64,000 nucleotides of DNA from Rhynchopus euleeides. Its lineage: Eukaryota > Euglenozoa > Diplonemea > Diplonemida > Diplonemidae. The first letter of the stretch is position 1. Each line of letters starts with the position of its first letter. The position numbers and the translations under genes are program-made. The notes beneath the pieces are model-generated. The model searched no databases and was not told where the DNA came from. It worked only from the letters and a program-made list of their open reading frames with translations. The stretch spans positions 558,001-622,000 of the forward strand of contig OY723252.1 in NCBI GenBank assembly GCA_963210315.1, read 5' to 3'. Shown piece after piece: positions 51,719 to 59,843 of this stretch.

Positions 51719-54301
51719 ATGCACCGTACTCTTTTGTTACTCCTCATTTTTTTTTCCTTCCTGCTCGTTGGTGATGCAGCACCAGGGCAGAAAGGAGGGA
51801 AGAGGGCGAGGGATGATGCGGATGACGGCGACAGCGATGGCGACGGCGGCAAGAGCCGCAAGCAACCTCGCCGAGGCAAGGCGGAGGTAGCGGCCCCGGA
51901 ACCGGACCCCACCACTGACAACGACGACGACGACGACGACATCGACGACGCCATTGAGGCGGTGCTGAAGGAGGTGAAGCGGAAGAGGCAGCCGCTGATC
52001 GATTTGGCCGTCGCTGAAGGGGTCCTCACAGAGAATGAGAAAGCCCCCCTCATGCCGAAGATCGCCCGCCTGATTGCTCTCGGACGGAAGAAGAAGGAGC
52101 TCGCCGCCAGCGCAGTGGCCTTGCGCACGCCGACGGGGAAGTTGCGCCGCCCGGCAAAGGCCGCCCTCGCCGAGAGCCTCAGCAGCCAAGCTGACCTGAC
52201 CCCCCCGAAGCTGCAGCCTGCCCAGTCTTTGTCGACCCGCTTCTCCGAGTTCAAGTGGCTTTCAGTCAAGACGAAAGCGGAGGCCACGACCGACGGGTAC
52301 AGGTTCGCGAAGGCCACGGCGAGATGCTGCGACGAGCAGGAGGTGCCCGTGTGTGCTCCGTGCAAGTGGGCGTTTGCACCCGGCGTCGACAGGCACGACC
52401 TCACGAGCCACGTGGGTACGAAGGGCCACGGTCGCAATGCAACGACCCCAGTCGACGCCTCAACGCCAAACCGTGACGCATCCACACCAGCAGCCGACCG
52501 ATCCACACCAGCAGCCGACCGATCCACACCTTCGAGCAACCGACCCGCACCAGCAAACTCCAACGTCCGGGAAACGCTGCTGGAGGTGTGCACGATGGCA
52601 GGGCTCTCGTTTCGTGGCGCGACGCAGGTCTTCCGTGCCGTCTCTGGGCTCACCATCCCAGAAGACGTCAACATGCAGAAGGTCTGGCAGAGGAGCGGGG
52701 CGACCGTCTACGACAACCACCTCGACACGATTGCCGATATGCTCGCAGGACAAGATCTGAGCATCGTCCACGACTGTGGTTCGACGATCCAGGGTCAGAA
52801 TGTCGTGTTGTTCATTGCACAGACCGCTACAACGTCCGTTGCGCTGCCGCTACAGTATTCGGATGTCCCGTTTACAGGTCTTACGGTGCGCACCGCGCTG
52901 GAGGAATCTCTCGCTGCTGTCGGTGTGGGGATTGAACAGGTGAGGGTCGTGCGCAGCGATCGTGGTGGGTCGAACGTGAAGATGTCGCGCGACCTAGCAG
53001 GAGAGGCTCACATCCCGTACGTATCCTGCCTGGCTCACCTGCTGAACAACACCCTTTCCGATGTTCGTCGGATGATGAAGGCCGCCGAGGACCCCCTGCT
53101 CGACTTCTTCCACCTCACGAACTACGTGTTTGGTGACGCGAAAAAGCAGAACAAGTGGCGGGACCACCAAAGAAGTGTGCAGAGCGACCCCCAGACACAC
53201 ACGGCGGGTGTCCTATTGGCGAAGCTGCGGAAGCAGTCGGCATCGACGACAACGCGGGAACAGGACAAACTTCTGGACAAGATGAAGGGCCTCTGCAAGG
53301 CCGCGGTGACCGAGGCGCACAAGGATGCGATTGCCAACGCAAAGACGTTTGGGGAGCTTTGCAGCTTGATGTCTGCAGCACACGCCGACATGAAGAGCAC
53401 TCTGCAGGAGGCGGTGGCCATCAAACGTGCACCCCGGATCTACGACACACGCTTCGTCAGCATGCTCGACTGCGCGGAGCACTTTGAAGAGCGTGTCGCC
53501 ATGCTGTACTCGTACATGGCTACCGGGATTGGCAATGCCTACACTCCCCCCACGTTCGAGAAGCTTGCTGTGCTGCTGAAGACCGTCGGTTCTGAGGCGC
53601 TTCAGGACATGCTGACGGAGTTCGTCCGTGCCGCGGCGCCGGTAAGAGCCGCTTTGTCGCGGTACAGCAACGCGCAGGCACCCGGGACGGTTGGATCGGC
53701 GACGATCTACGCGGAGGTGGAGGAGCTGATCGACATCCTCCAGAGGGCGAGCACGGGGGATGGACTCGCAGCCCGCGTGTCCAAGACCTTCTACAACGGT
53801 CTGCAGAGCCGGTGGCGCGAATCCTCGGAAACGGGCCGGGGGTTCTACCTCTCTGTGCGCCAGCTGACTCCGGAGGGGTACGAGACCCTGGAGATGCTGG
53901 ATGACCTGCTGCCACGCGAAGACCTCGGCAAGCACATCGGCTTCGACGTCACCGCGCCCATGTACCAGGCGTACACTTCGGCAGTGTCGGAGCACGAGGT
54001 CGGCTCAGAGAGGGTATTCTGGAAACGCCAGCTTACCAACGAGACGCTCAAGCCTCTTGCTGAGCGTGTGTTGTTTCTCCTCACCTTGCCCCCTTCCTGC
54101 ACAGCACCTGACAGCGCACTCTCTGTCATGATGCAAGCCATCCCCGTGTGCCGGAGTGCTATGTCCCGCGACTCCCACGCAAAGCTCTCGCTCTTGGCCA
54201 TCAATCAAGATGTGCGAGGTGCGTACGGCAAGGAGTGTGGCTTCCGGCGGACATTCCCGTCACTCCGTGTGAATGACGCTGAGAGTGACGATGAGGAGTG
54301 A
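51719..54301 (+). CDS. hAT-type transposase, apparently intact
   Basis: An 860-residue ORF. A basic and acidic N-terminus (about 25-90) is followed by a BED/C2H2-like zinc finger with C212, C215, H231 and H237, then four STP-containing repeats (245-275). An RNase H-like core follows, with HDCGST (Asp 352), VVRSDRGGSN (Asp 414) and PYVSCLAHLLNN (435-444), the hAT/DUF659 signature. A C-terminal dimerisation region lies at about 762-830 (VFWKRQL, LPPSCTAPDSALSV, AINQD); the usual ER pair before FS is replaced here. By family it would bind the element's ends and cut and paste them. The first 20 residues are hydrophobic, but that DNA reads like a polypyrimidine tract and GCAG acceptor, so the true start may be an upstream exon. 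No stop or frameshift. Confidence 0.82.
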   Translation: MHRTLLLLLIFFSFLLVGDAAPGQKGGKRARDDADDGDSDGDGGKSRKQPRRGKAEVAAPEPDPTTDNDDDDDDIDDAIEAVLKEVKRKRQPLIDLAVAEGVLTENEKAPLMPKIARLIALGRKKKELAASAVALRTPTGKLRRPAKAALAESLSSQADLTPPKLQPAQSLSTRFSEFKWLSVKTKAEATTDGYRFAKATARCCDEQEVPVCAPCKWAFAPGVDRHDLTSHVGTKGHGRNATTPVDASTPNRDASTPAADRSTPAADRSTPSSNRPAPANSNVRETLLEVCTMAGLSFRGATQVFRAVSGLTIPEDVNMQKVWQRSGATVYDNHLDTIADMLAGQDLSIVHDCGSTIQGQNVVLFIAQTATTSVALPLQYSDVPFTGLTVRTALEESLAAVGVGIEQVRVVRSDRGGSNVKMSRDLAGEAHIPYVSCLAHLLNNTLSDVRRMMKAAEDPLLDFFHLTNYVFGDAKKQNKWRDHQRSVQSDPQTHTAGVLLAKLRKQSASTTTREQDKLLDKMKGLCKAAVTEAHKDAIANAKTFGELCSLMSAAHADMKSTLQEAVAIKRAPRIYDTRFVSMLDCAEHFEERVAMLYSYMATGIGNAYTPPTFEKLAVLLKTVGSEALQDMLTEFVRAAAPVRAALSRYSNAQAPGTVGSATIYAEVEELIDILQRASTGDGLAARVSKTFYNGLQSRWRESSETGRGFYLSVRQLTPEGYETLEMLDDLLPREDLGKHIGFDVTAPMYQAYTSAVSEHEVGSERVFWKRQLTNETLKPLAERVLFLLTLPPSCTAPDSALSVMMQAIPVCRSAMSRDSHAKLSLLAINQDVRGAYGKECGFRRTFPSLRVNDAESDDEE

Positions 54302-55597
54302 TTTGTCCGGCACAGTGTGTGCGTCCGTGTGTGTGTATATCGTATTCCTTGCTGTCTGTGTCTGACGTCTTGTTCTGCAGCTGTGAGACGTCGTATGATG
54401 CTGATTGCCCTCCGATGCCATCAGCTGCTTTGGAGTCACGAGGGTATTGTGGCTCCCTTCGGAGGTTGTTGTTGCAGTGCATGTACTGCTTTTGTGTTTG
54501 TAGTTTGCCGGATCAGAAAGTCAGGAGAAGCGAATCGCGCGGCGCCCCAGCCCCAGACCCCAGCCCCTGCCACTTGCCACTTGTGTGCTGCCTTCGTGTG
54601 TGCGCCTGTGCCTCCCTGTTCTGCATTTGGTTGCCCTCGCGGGTATCACGATACAGAGCAGTCCACCCCCTCCCCCCCCCAAAAATCGTTCGCATCATCT
54701 TGGCGCCCATTCCTTCCACTTTCTGTGGATGTGTTTGGTATTTCCGAACGGAATTTTCCAGCGTCAAGACTGATACCTCGCCGTTTTCGAGTCAGTCACT
54801 TCCACCGCCGCTGCGATTTGCGTACCGGTAGTTGTGCAGAAATGCTAACATTTAATTTGCTCTGTGGAACCTGGACTGCACCTTCTGGGATGTGAGTCTG
54901 TAGATAGTTGGACAGTTGCAGTACCCATCTGTTAGAAAGCTGAAAGGAACCTTGTCGGGCGATCAAGGACGACTGAGGGTTCAGTTTGAGTTTAATGTGG
55001 TCCAAGGGTACAACAGACATCACTGCTTGCAGATCCCTCTTGCTTGTCCCTCTGGTAACTTCCAACGGCTCAAACTCCTCGACTTCCTTGGGTGGGCATT
55101 TGCCATACCTGACGTAAAACAGTGATGCTTCGTGCTAGTGGTGAACCTGACGTTAGTAAAGGAAGGGTGCTGCGGCTGTCCACGAGGGGCTCTGATGCCT
55201 CCTCACGGTGCCTGGTTGGTCGGTTCAGGTGAAACAGAGCAAATTTAGTGTTAGGGGGATGCCTCTGGTCAAGGCCTTTTCACAAAAATTGACCCACGGC
55301 GCCGAGTTGGGCCGTTGGTTCCTGGTTGTAGCTCGGTCTACGCCAGGTTCCACACCCCGTCATCGCAAAACGTACGCATACACAGAGGCAAAACACAACA
55401 GCCTCTGTGGTACGGGAGCATGGCGGGAGGAAATTTTGCCTTTTGGTCAAATAGGCACCCTTTTGTAATCACTTGACCCGCAGGGTGGCTGAGTCTTATC
55501 AGACAGGCCGACCTACATGTTGATCAGTGGAACCACACAACCTGTTCAACCTGCCCCCGGGGTGGCTGAGTCCACCCCTGCCGTAGCGTAAGATAAG
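54302..55597. other. 3' region of the hAT-bearing element, no gene recognised
   Basis: Between the transposase stop and the right terminal region. Open frames are short and overlap on both strands without motifs. GGTGGCTGAGTC occurs twice near 55480-55570. Confidence 0.45.
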
Positions 55598-55970
55598 CCT
55601 ACGTCGACCCTCGTCGTCCTCTTCGTCGTCCTAGGACTGTGGAGTTCAGCAACCAGGAGGATGCGGAACTGCTGTGAGCTGCACACTCTCTTGACACACC
55701 TGCACGTATCTGCGTTACACTCGTGGTAACCCCGAACCCTGTATTTATACAGGAGACTTCCATCTGGGACAGTTTCTGTTCCAGATGAGCTTTGACAGTG
55801 GTAGCCATCTTTGCTATGGAGCCATCGTCATTGCTATCGTCGTCACTCGGACCCATGAGCAGTGGATACAATTGGTGTGGAAGGAGAGGGTGCGGTTCTG
55901 GATCAGCAGGTCTGAATCTGAAACTGGGGACTGAAAGCCATAGGTCTGAGATGACCTCGGTCCAAGCGAC
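55598..55970 (-). repeat. diverged third copy of the foldback-arm sequence
   Basis: Parallels 57740-58055 with clear divergence: GGAGACTTCCATCTGG, TAGCCATCTTTGCTATG and GAAGGAGAGGGTGC are shared. On the minus strand both can be read from a similar start (MATTVKAHL here, MGTTIKVHL there), which could mean a conserved small protein; the frames end differently, so I leave it as repeat. Confidence 0.5.
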
Positions 55971-56128
55971 CTGAGACTGAGAACCCCCGGGATTCCCGGC
56001 CGGACCCCGGCCGGACCCGGCCGGGATTTCCCCGGGATCCCGGCCGGGATTTCAAAATCCCGGTCCCGGGCCCGGAATTTCCGGGCCCGGCCGGGGTTTC
56101 CCGGGATCCTGCCGGGGGGCAAACCGTG

Positions 56129-56265
56129 TGTATATGCCTGAAATATACATGTAAAATACATGTATATCAAGTAAAAATACAAGTATAATAGTTGACATGC
56201 AAGTATTATACTTGTATTTTTACTTGATATACATGTATTTTACATGTATATTTCAGGCATATACA
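56129..56265. repeat. 137-bp AT-rich perfect palindrome
   Basis: 62-nt arms, perfectly complementary, around the 13-base loop GTTGACATGCAAG. The arms contain TACATGTAAAATACATGTAT and AAGTAAAAATACAAGT. It lies in the right terminal repeat of the hAT-bearing element. Confidence 0.85.
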
Positions 56266-56326
56266 TGTATTATACATGTATAATAGTTGACATGCAAGTA
56301 TTATACATGTATAATACATGTATATA

Positions 56327-56655
56327 CCGTATACGTAAATATTTTGGAACGTAAATATTATGGAACGTAAATATTTTGGAACGCTGGTGGGTTGGCGTTC
56401 CAGATTTTTTTCGTTCCATAATATTTACAGGGCTTTCTGCGACTCGGGGACTTGGACCAGGTGATCGGACGGCATACAGAGTCCCTGACGGGACCTACTC
56501 GTGCACTTTTCGCGCGATTCCTGACGCAAGCCGTCCTCACCACCGAGTCCCCAACTGGCCCTGTAAATATTATGGAACGTAAATATTATGGAACGGACCG
56601 GCCAAAAATGGGCCCGTTCCATAATATTTACGTTCCATAATATTTACGTATACGG
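56327..56655. mobile_element. 329-bp MITE, copy B, with documented empty site
   Basis: Same ends, length and interior as copy A. It interrupts ACATGTATATA|CTTGTAGTTATACA; the equivalent uninterrupted sequence is at 51208-51235 on the opposite strand. Comparison gives a TA target duplication. Confidence 0.88.
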
Positions 56656-56697
56656 TACTTGTAGTTATACATGTAAAATTTACAAGATCCCACCGTG

Positions 56698-56821
56698 CCC
56701 GGACATCCGGACACCCGGATTTCCGGGTCCGGGCATGTCCGCCCTGTCCGCCCTGAAATCGCCTAAGGGGCCGGGGGAAATCCAGGAAATTCGGGAAATC
56801 CAGGAATATGAAGAATCCTCC
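56698..56821. repeat. end of the GTCCGG-rich block
   Basis: Matches 40858-40983 (CCGGGTCCGGGCATGTCCGC, AAATCGCCTAAGGGGCCGGG, AATATGAAGAATCCTCC) and forms the right flank of the hAT-bearing element. Confidence 0.75.
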
Positions 56822-58208
56822 AACCACTTTTCCACAATTAACAATTCAACCCAACCCAGGTTCTGTAGGCAGGGTTGGGTTTCCTGGCAATTTTTTTCAC
56901 CTCCCCACCATCACCTGAGTTGCACCTGGATTTCCAGATCAGCCGTGAAGCTTCCTACAGGCATTATGCACTGAGTCATGTCAGACCCATGGGTTCTTCA
57001 GCCCCTCAGATTCAGACCATGCATTGTCCAGAACTGCACCCTCTCCTTCAACACCAGTATATCCGCTGCTCATGGGCCCCTGACGACAAAAACCTGATCG
57101 TAGCTCATAGCAAAGATGGGTACCACGATCAAGGTTCATCTGTTACCAGATGGAAGTCTCCTGTTTCCAGGTTTAGGGTTTACCGCGAGTGTAGCGCAGA
57201 TAAGGGAGGTGTCTCAAGAGAGGATGCAGCTCTGTCCCAGCAGTTCCTCCTCCTCGGTTCTGACCCCCACAGTTCTTCGGATGACAGGCACAACAGAGTA
57301 AGAAGCAACACAGCCAGATCTTTCGATCAGGCCCAAAACCCAAGCAACAGAGCGGGGGTGAAAAACAATCAGCAAAGGGGAAGAGGACGTACCAAGCTCC
57401 AGAGCTGTATGGGGTTCGACCCTTGTTGCCGCCTTTACAAGGGCAGCACGTGCAGCATCTTCGTTTGCAGGAGGCGTGAAAGGATGAATGTTCACTCACT
57501 TTATTAAGATATGCAGGTCGCATGACGAGACGCACAGCCGCAGCTACTGAGGCGCAGGGGTAGTCGGTCTGAAAAGGTGACCGTTGCTGTTCCTAAATTT
57601 GATGACGCCCCACCCCTTCTCCTCTCTGCACCCCACCCATCTCCTCCCCCCCATTTCTGCCTGTTTTTTCACCCCCGCTCTGCTGCTTGGGTTTTGGGCC
57701 TGATCGAAAGATCTGGCTGTGTTGCTTCTTACTCTGTTGTGCCTGTCATCCGAAGAACTGTGGGGGTCAGAACCGAGGAGGAGGAACTGCTGGGACAGAG
57801 CTGCATCCTCTCTTGAGACACCTCCCTTATCTGCGCTACACTCGCGGTAAACCCTAAACCTGGAAACAGGAGACTTCCATCTGGTAACAGATGAACCTTG
57901 ATCGTGGTACCCATCTTTGCTATGAGCTACGATCAGGTTTTTGTCGTCAGGGGCCCATGAGCAGCGGATATACTGGTGTTGAAGGAGAGGGTGCAGTTCT
58001 GGACAATGCATGGTCTGAATCTGAGGGGCTGAAGAACCCATGGGTCTGACATGACTCAGTGCATAATGCCTGTAGGAAGCTTCACGGCTGATCTGGAAAT
58101 CCAGGTGCAACTCAGGTGATGGTGGGGAGGTGAAAAAAATTGCCAGGAAACCCAACCCTGCCTACAGAACCTGGGTTGGGTTGAATTGTTAATTGTGGAA
58201 AAGTGGTT
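56822..58208. mobile_element. 1.4 kb foldback element with about 540-bp arms
   Basis: 56822-57362 and 57665-58208 are near-perfect inverted repeats around about 300 bp of unique sequence. Both arms carry the same 160-codon reading frame in opposite directions (plus 56875-57507, minus 57544-58155; for example MGFLAIFFTSPPSPELHLDF), differing at only a few residues near the centre. I recognise no domain in it. The 30-bp tandem unit CAACTTTTCC borders both arms, so the arms may have grown from it. Confidence 0.75.
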
Positions 58209-58345
58209 GGGTTGAATTGTTAATTCGGCAAAAGTTGTGGGTTGAATTGTTACTTATGGAAAAGTTGTGGGTCGAATTGTCAATTATGAAAAAGTTGTGG
58301 GTTGAATTGTTGATTATGGAAAAGTGGTGGGCCAGATTATGGATT
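58190..58345. repeat. 30-bp tandem repeat, about five units (inverted relative to 44030)
   Basis: Units TTGAATTGTTAATTATGGAA plus AAGTTGTGGG. It overlaps the right end of the foldback element. Confidence 0.72.
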
Positions 58346-58351
58346 TCCCGA

Positions 58352-58560
58352 AAATCGTACTCCTTTCGCTTTATTATAGACACCCTGTCCAGCAACTGTG
58401 GGAGAACAGTTCCGGACTACTTTTTGTTGAGCGCACACTTGCTGTCTCAAGGCTGTGTTGAGGCCCTGTGAAGTGGCATGAGGTGCTAATCCAAAGCTTC
58501 AGTCGTACGATTTCCTTCGTTACTTCGCGACTTCGCTACGCTTCGTCGCTCGTAACTAGT
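58352..58560 (+). repeat. GTTACGAGC-family repeat, right inverted copy
   Basis: Reverse complement of 50903-51110: GTACTCCTTTCGCTTTATTA, CACCCTGTCCAGCAACTGTG, CTTCGTCGCTCGTAACTAGT. Being uninterrupted, it is the reference for the insertions at 49696 and 22305. Confidence 0.82.
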
Positions 58561-58803
58561 AAAAATTAATTAACCCCCCCGTGGTCCCTAAAGGGTTAAG
58601 CTTAAGCTAGCTTAAGATCAAGCTTAAGCTTGATTAAGCTTTCTTAATCTTGCTGAATAAGCTGCCATTAATTCGCTGGCTTTAAGCTAAGCTAAGCTAA
58701 GCTTAAAAAGATCGAAATCTTAGCACGCGCTTTTCTAAACCGTGGTAAAGGGTGTCGGTTCATATCGACAGTGACCATGGAAGTTGGCATCCACAGCAAC
58801 ATA
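58561..58803. repeat. AAGCTTAA palindrome cluster
   Basis: 58600-58720 is built of TTAAGCTTAAGCTAGCTTAA and GCTAAGCTAAGCTAAGCTTA words, able to form several small hairpins. Similar words occur at 30408-30430. No gene is seen. Confidence 0.55.
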
Positions 58804-58805
58804 TA

Positions 58806-59186
58806 CCGTATTCGGAAAAATACTGGAACGGAATAATGTTCCAAGTTCCAGCCGAGACCCCATTTGTTCCAGTTATTTTCCGTTCCAGAATTGTTCTGGG
58901 GGGTCTGCGCGGACTTGGCCGTTTTCTGGGAGTCGGGTACTTTCCCAAGGGTATGCTGGCCCACCATCCTCCACCATGGCATGGGGTGGGGTGAGGTGGG
59001 ATTCACATGTGCCCGAAAAACTGACAAGTACCCGCCAATTTCCCCCATACTCTAATTCTGGAACGGAAAAATACTGGAACGGAATAATGTTCCAAGTTTC
59101 GAAAACTCGGGTTTGTTCCAGTTATTTTCCGTTCCAGAAAAAATCCGTTCCAGCATTTTTCCGTTCCAGTATTTTTCCGAATACGG
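58806..59186. mobile_element. 381-bp MITE, relative of the CCGTATACG family
   Basis: Ends CCGTATTCGGAAAAATACTG and complement, flanked by TA. It shares CCGTATWCG termini and repeated GGAACGG or TGGAACG words with the 329-bp MITEs, but GTAAATATT is replaced by AAAAATACT. It is a sister family, perhaps using the same transposase. Confidence 0.72.
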
Positions 59187-59221
59187 TAATACAAACAGGA
59201 ACGGGGTTCTTTTCAGGCAAC

Positions 59222-59418
59222 AAAAGGGGGTCTTCGCCCAGAAGTGCAGAGAAGTGAGAAAAGGTAGCGTATCAGTTCTCGTGCGTTCGTCTCTCATGGA
59301 CTTTCTGTATGATGCGGGTCCGCGAATCCAATATAGCCAACGCAGAGAAGCGAGAAAAGGTGAACCGCTTCACAACACTGGCTGCAGAGTGACACACAGT
59401 GGCATAGAGCGAAGGCAC
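59222..59418. mobile_element. possible degraded MITE of the GGGGGTCTTCGC family
   Basis: GGGGGTCTTCGCCC near the left and AGAGCGAAGGCACCC near the right are imperfect inverted ends, with A runs outside. The interior (GTGAGAAAAGGT twice) also occurs near 35050. Confidence 0.35.
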
Positions 59419-59519
59419 CCAAAAAGAAGACACGCCACCTGGACCACCTCACGGTGGCTGGTTGGTGCAGCCACAGCAGTGCTGCCAGGGAGGCGCGAGG
59501 CAGGGCGAGCGGGTGTCTT

Positions 59520-59595
59520 GTTCTGATGCAGCTCAGGGAAGGCGGCAGCAACGACGTCGCTGTCGCGCCGCAGCGGGGCTGACGCGTGAAGGCGT
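59520..59595 (-). pseudogene. 3' terminal fragment of a DUF4116 gene
   Basis: The minus strand reads DASAPLRRDSDV-VAAAFPELHQNK-like sequence, the last 22 codons of the family, without the rest of the gene. It lies 250 bp from the 3' end of copy 3 in the same orientation, so it marks a fourth, lost gene or a local end duplication. Confidence 0.75.
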
Positions 59596-59843
59596 TTGCC
59601 CGCCCCCAAGCACAGTGCGGAGCGGGTCAGTCCACATCACAATGTGCCACCACCACGGCGTGAGGTAGTGCCCCATGTCCCAACCAGAGAGCCCGGGCGG
59701 CGAGCCACGCGAGAGGATATCATGGTGGGGAAGGGTGTGGGTCTGTGTTCCTGGGGGTGTGGTCTTGAGAAGGCGACCAGATCCCGCTGCTGCTCCTGGC
59801 TGTCGGTGCGGGGGCAGCTGAACACAAGGGAGGTCGGCACAGC

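Larger units (their letters stand above)
51183..56697. mobile_element. 5.5 kb DNA transposon carrying a hAT-type transposase
   Basis: Left and right ends are inverted repeats of about 300 bp: CACGGTGGGATCTTGTAAAT, then TACATGTATA palindromes, then GGTTTGCCCC and a CCCGGG-rich stretch. CC flanks each end (51181-51182, 56698-56699). The outer flanks, GGGGTCAAAATTGGACC and CCGGACATCCGGACACCCGG, are continuous at 40846-40880, giving a likely empty site. The right repeat is split by a 329-bp MITE. A 2-bp duplication is not the 8 bp expected of hAT elements, so either the gene was captured by another element type or the outer boundary belongs to an older host repeat. Confidence 0.6.

Noticed and set aside
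51719..51780. Signal peptide on the hAT-type transposase
   Set aside because: A secreted transposase is implausible; the same bases form a polypyrimidine tract and AG acceptor, or the start is misplaced.
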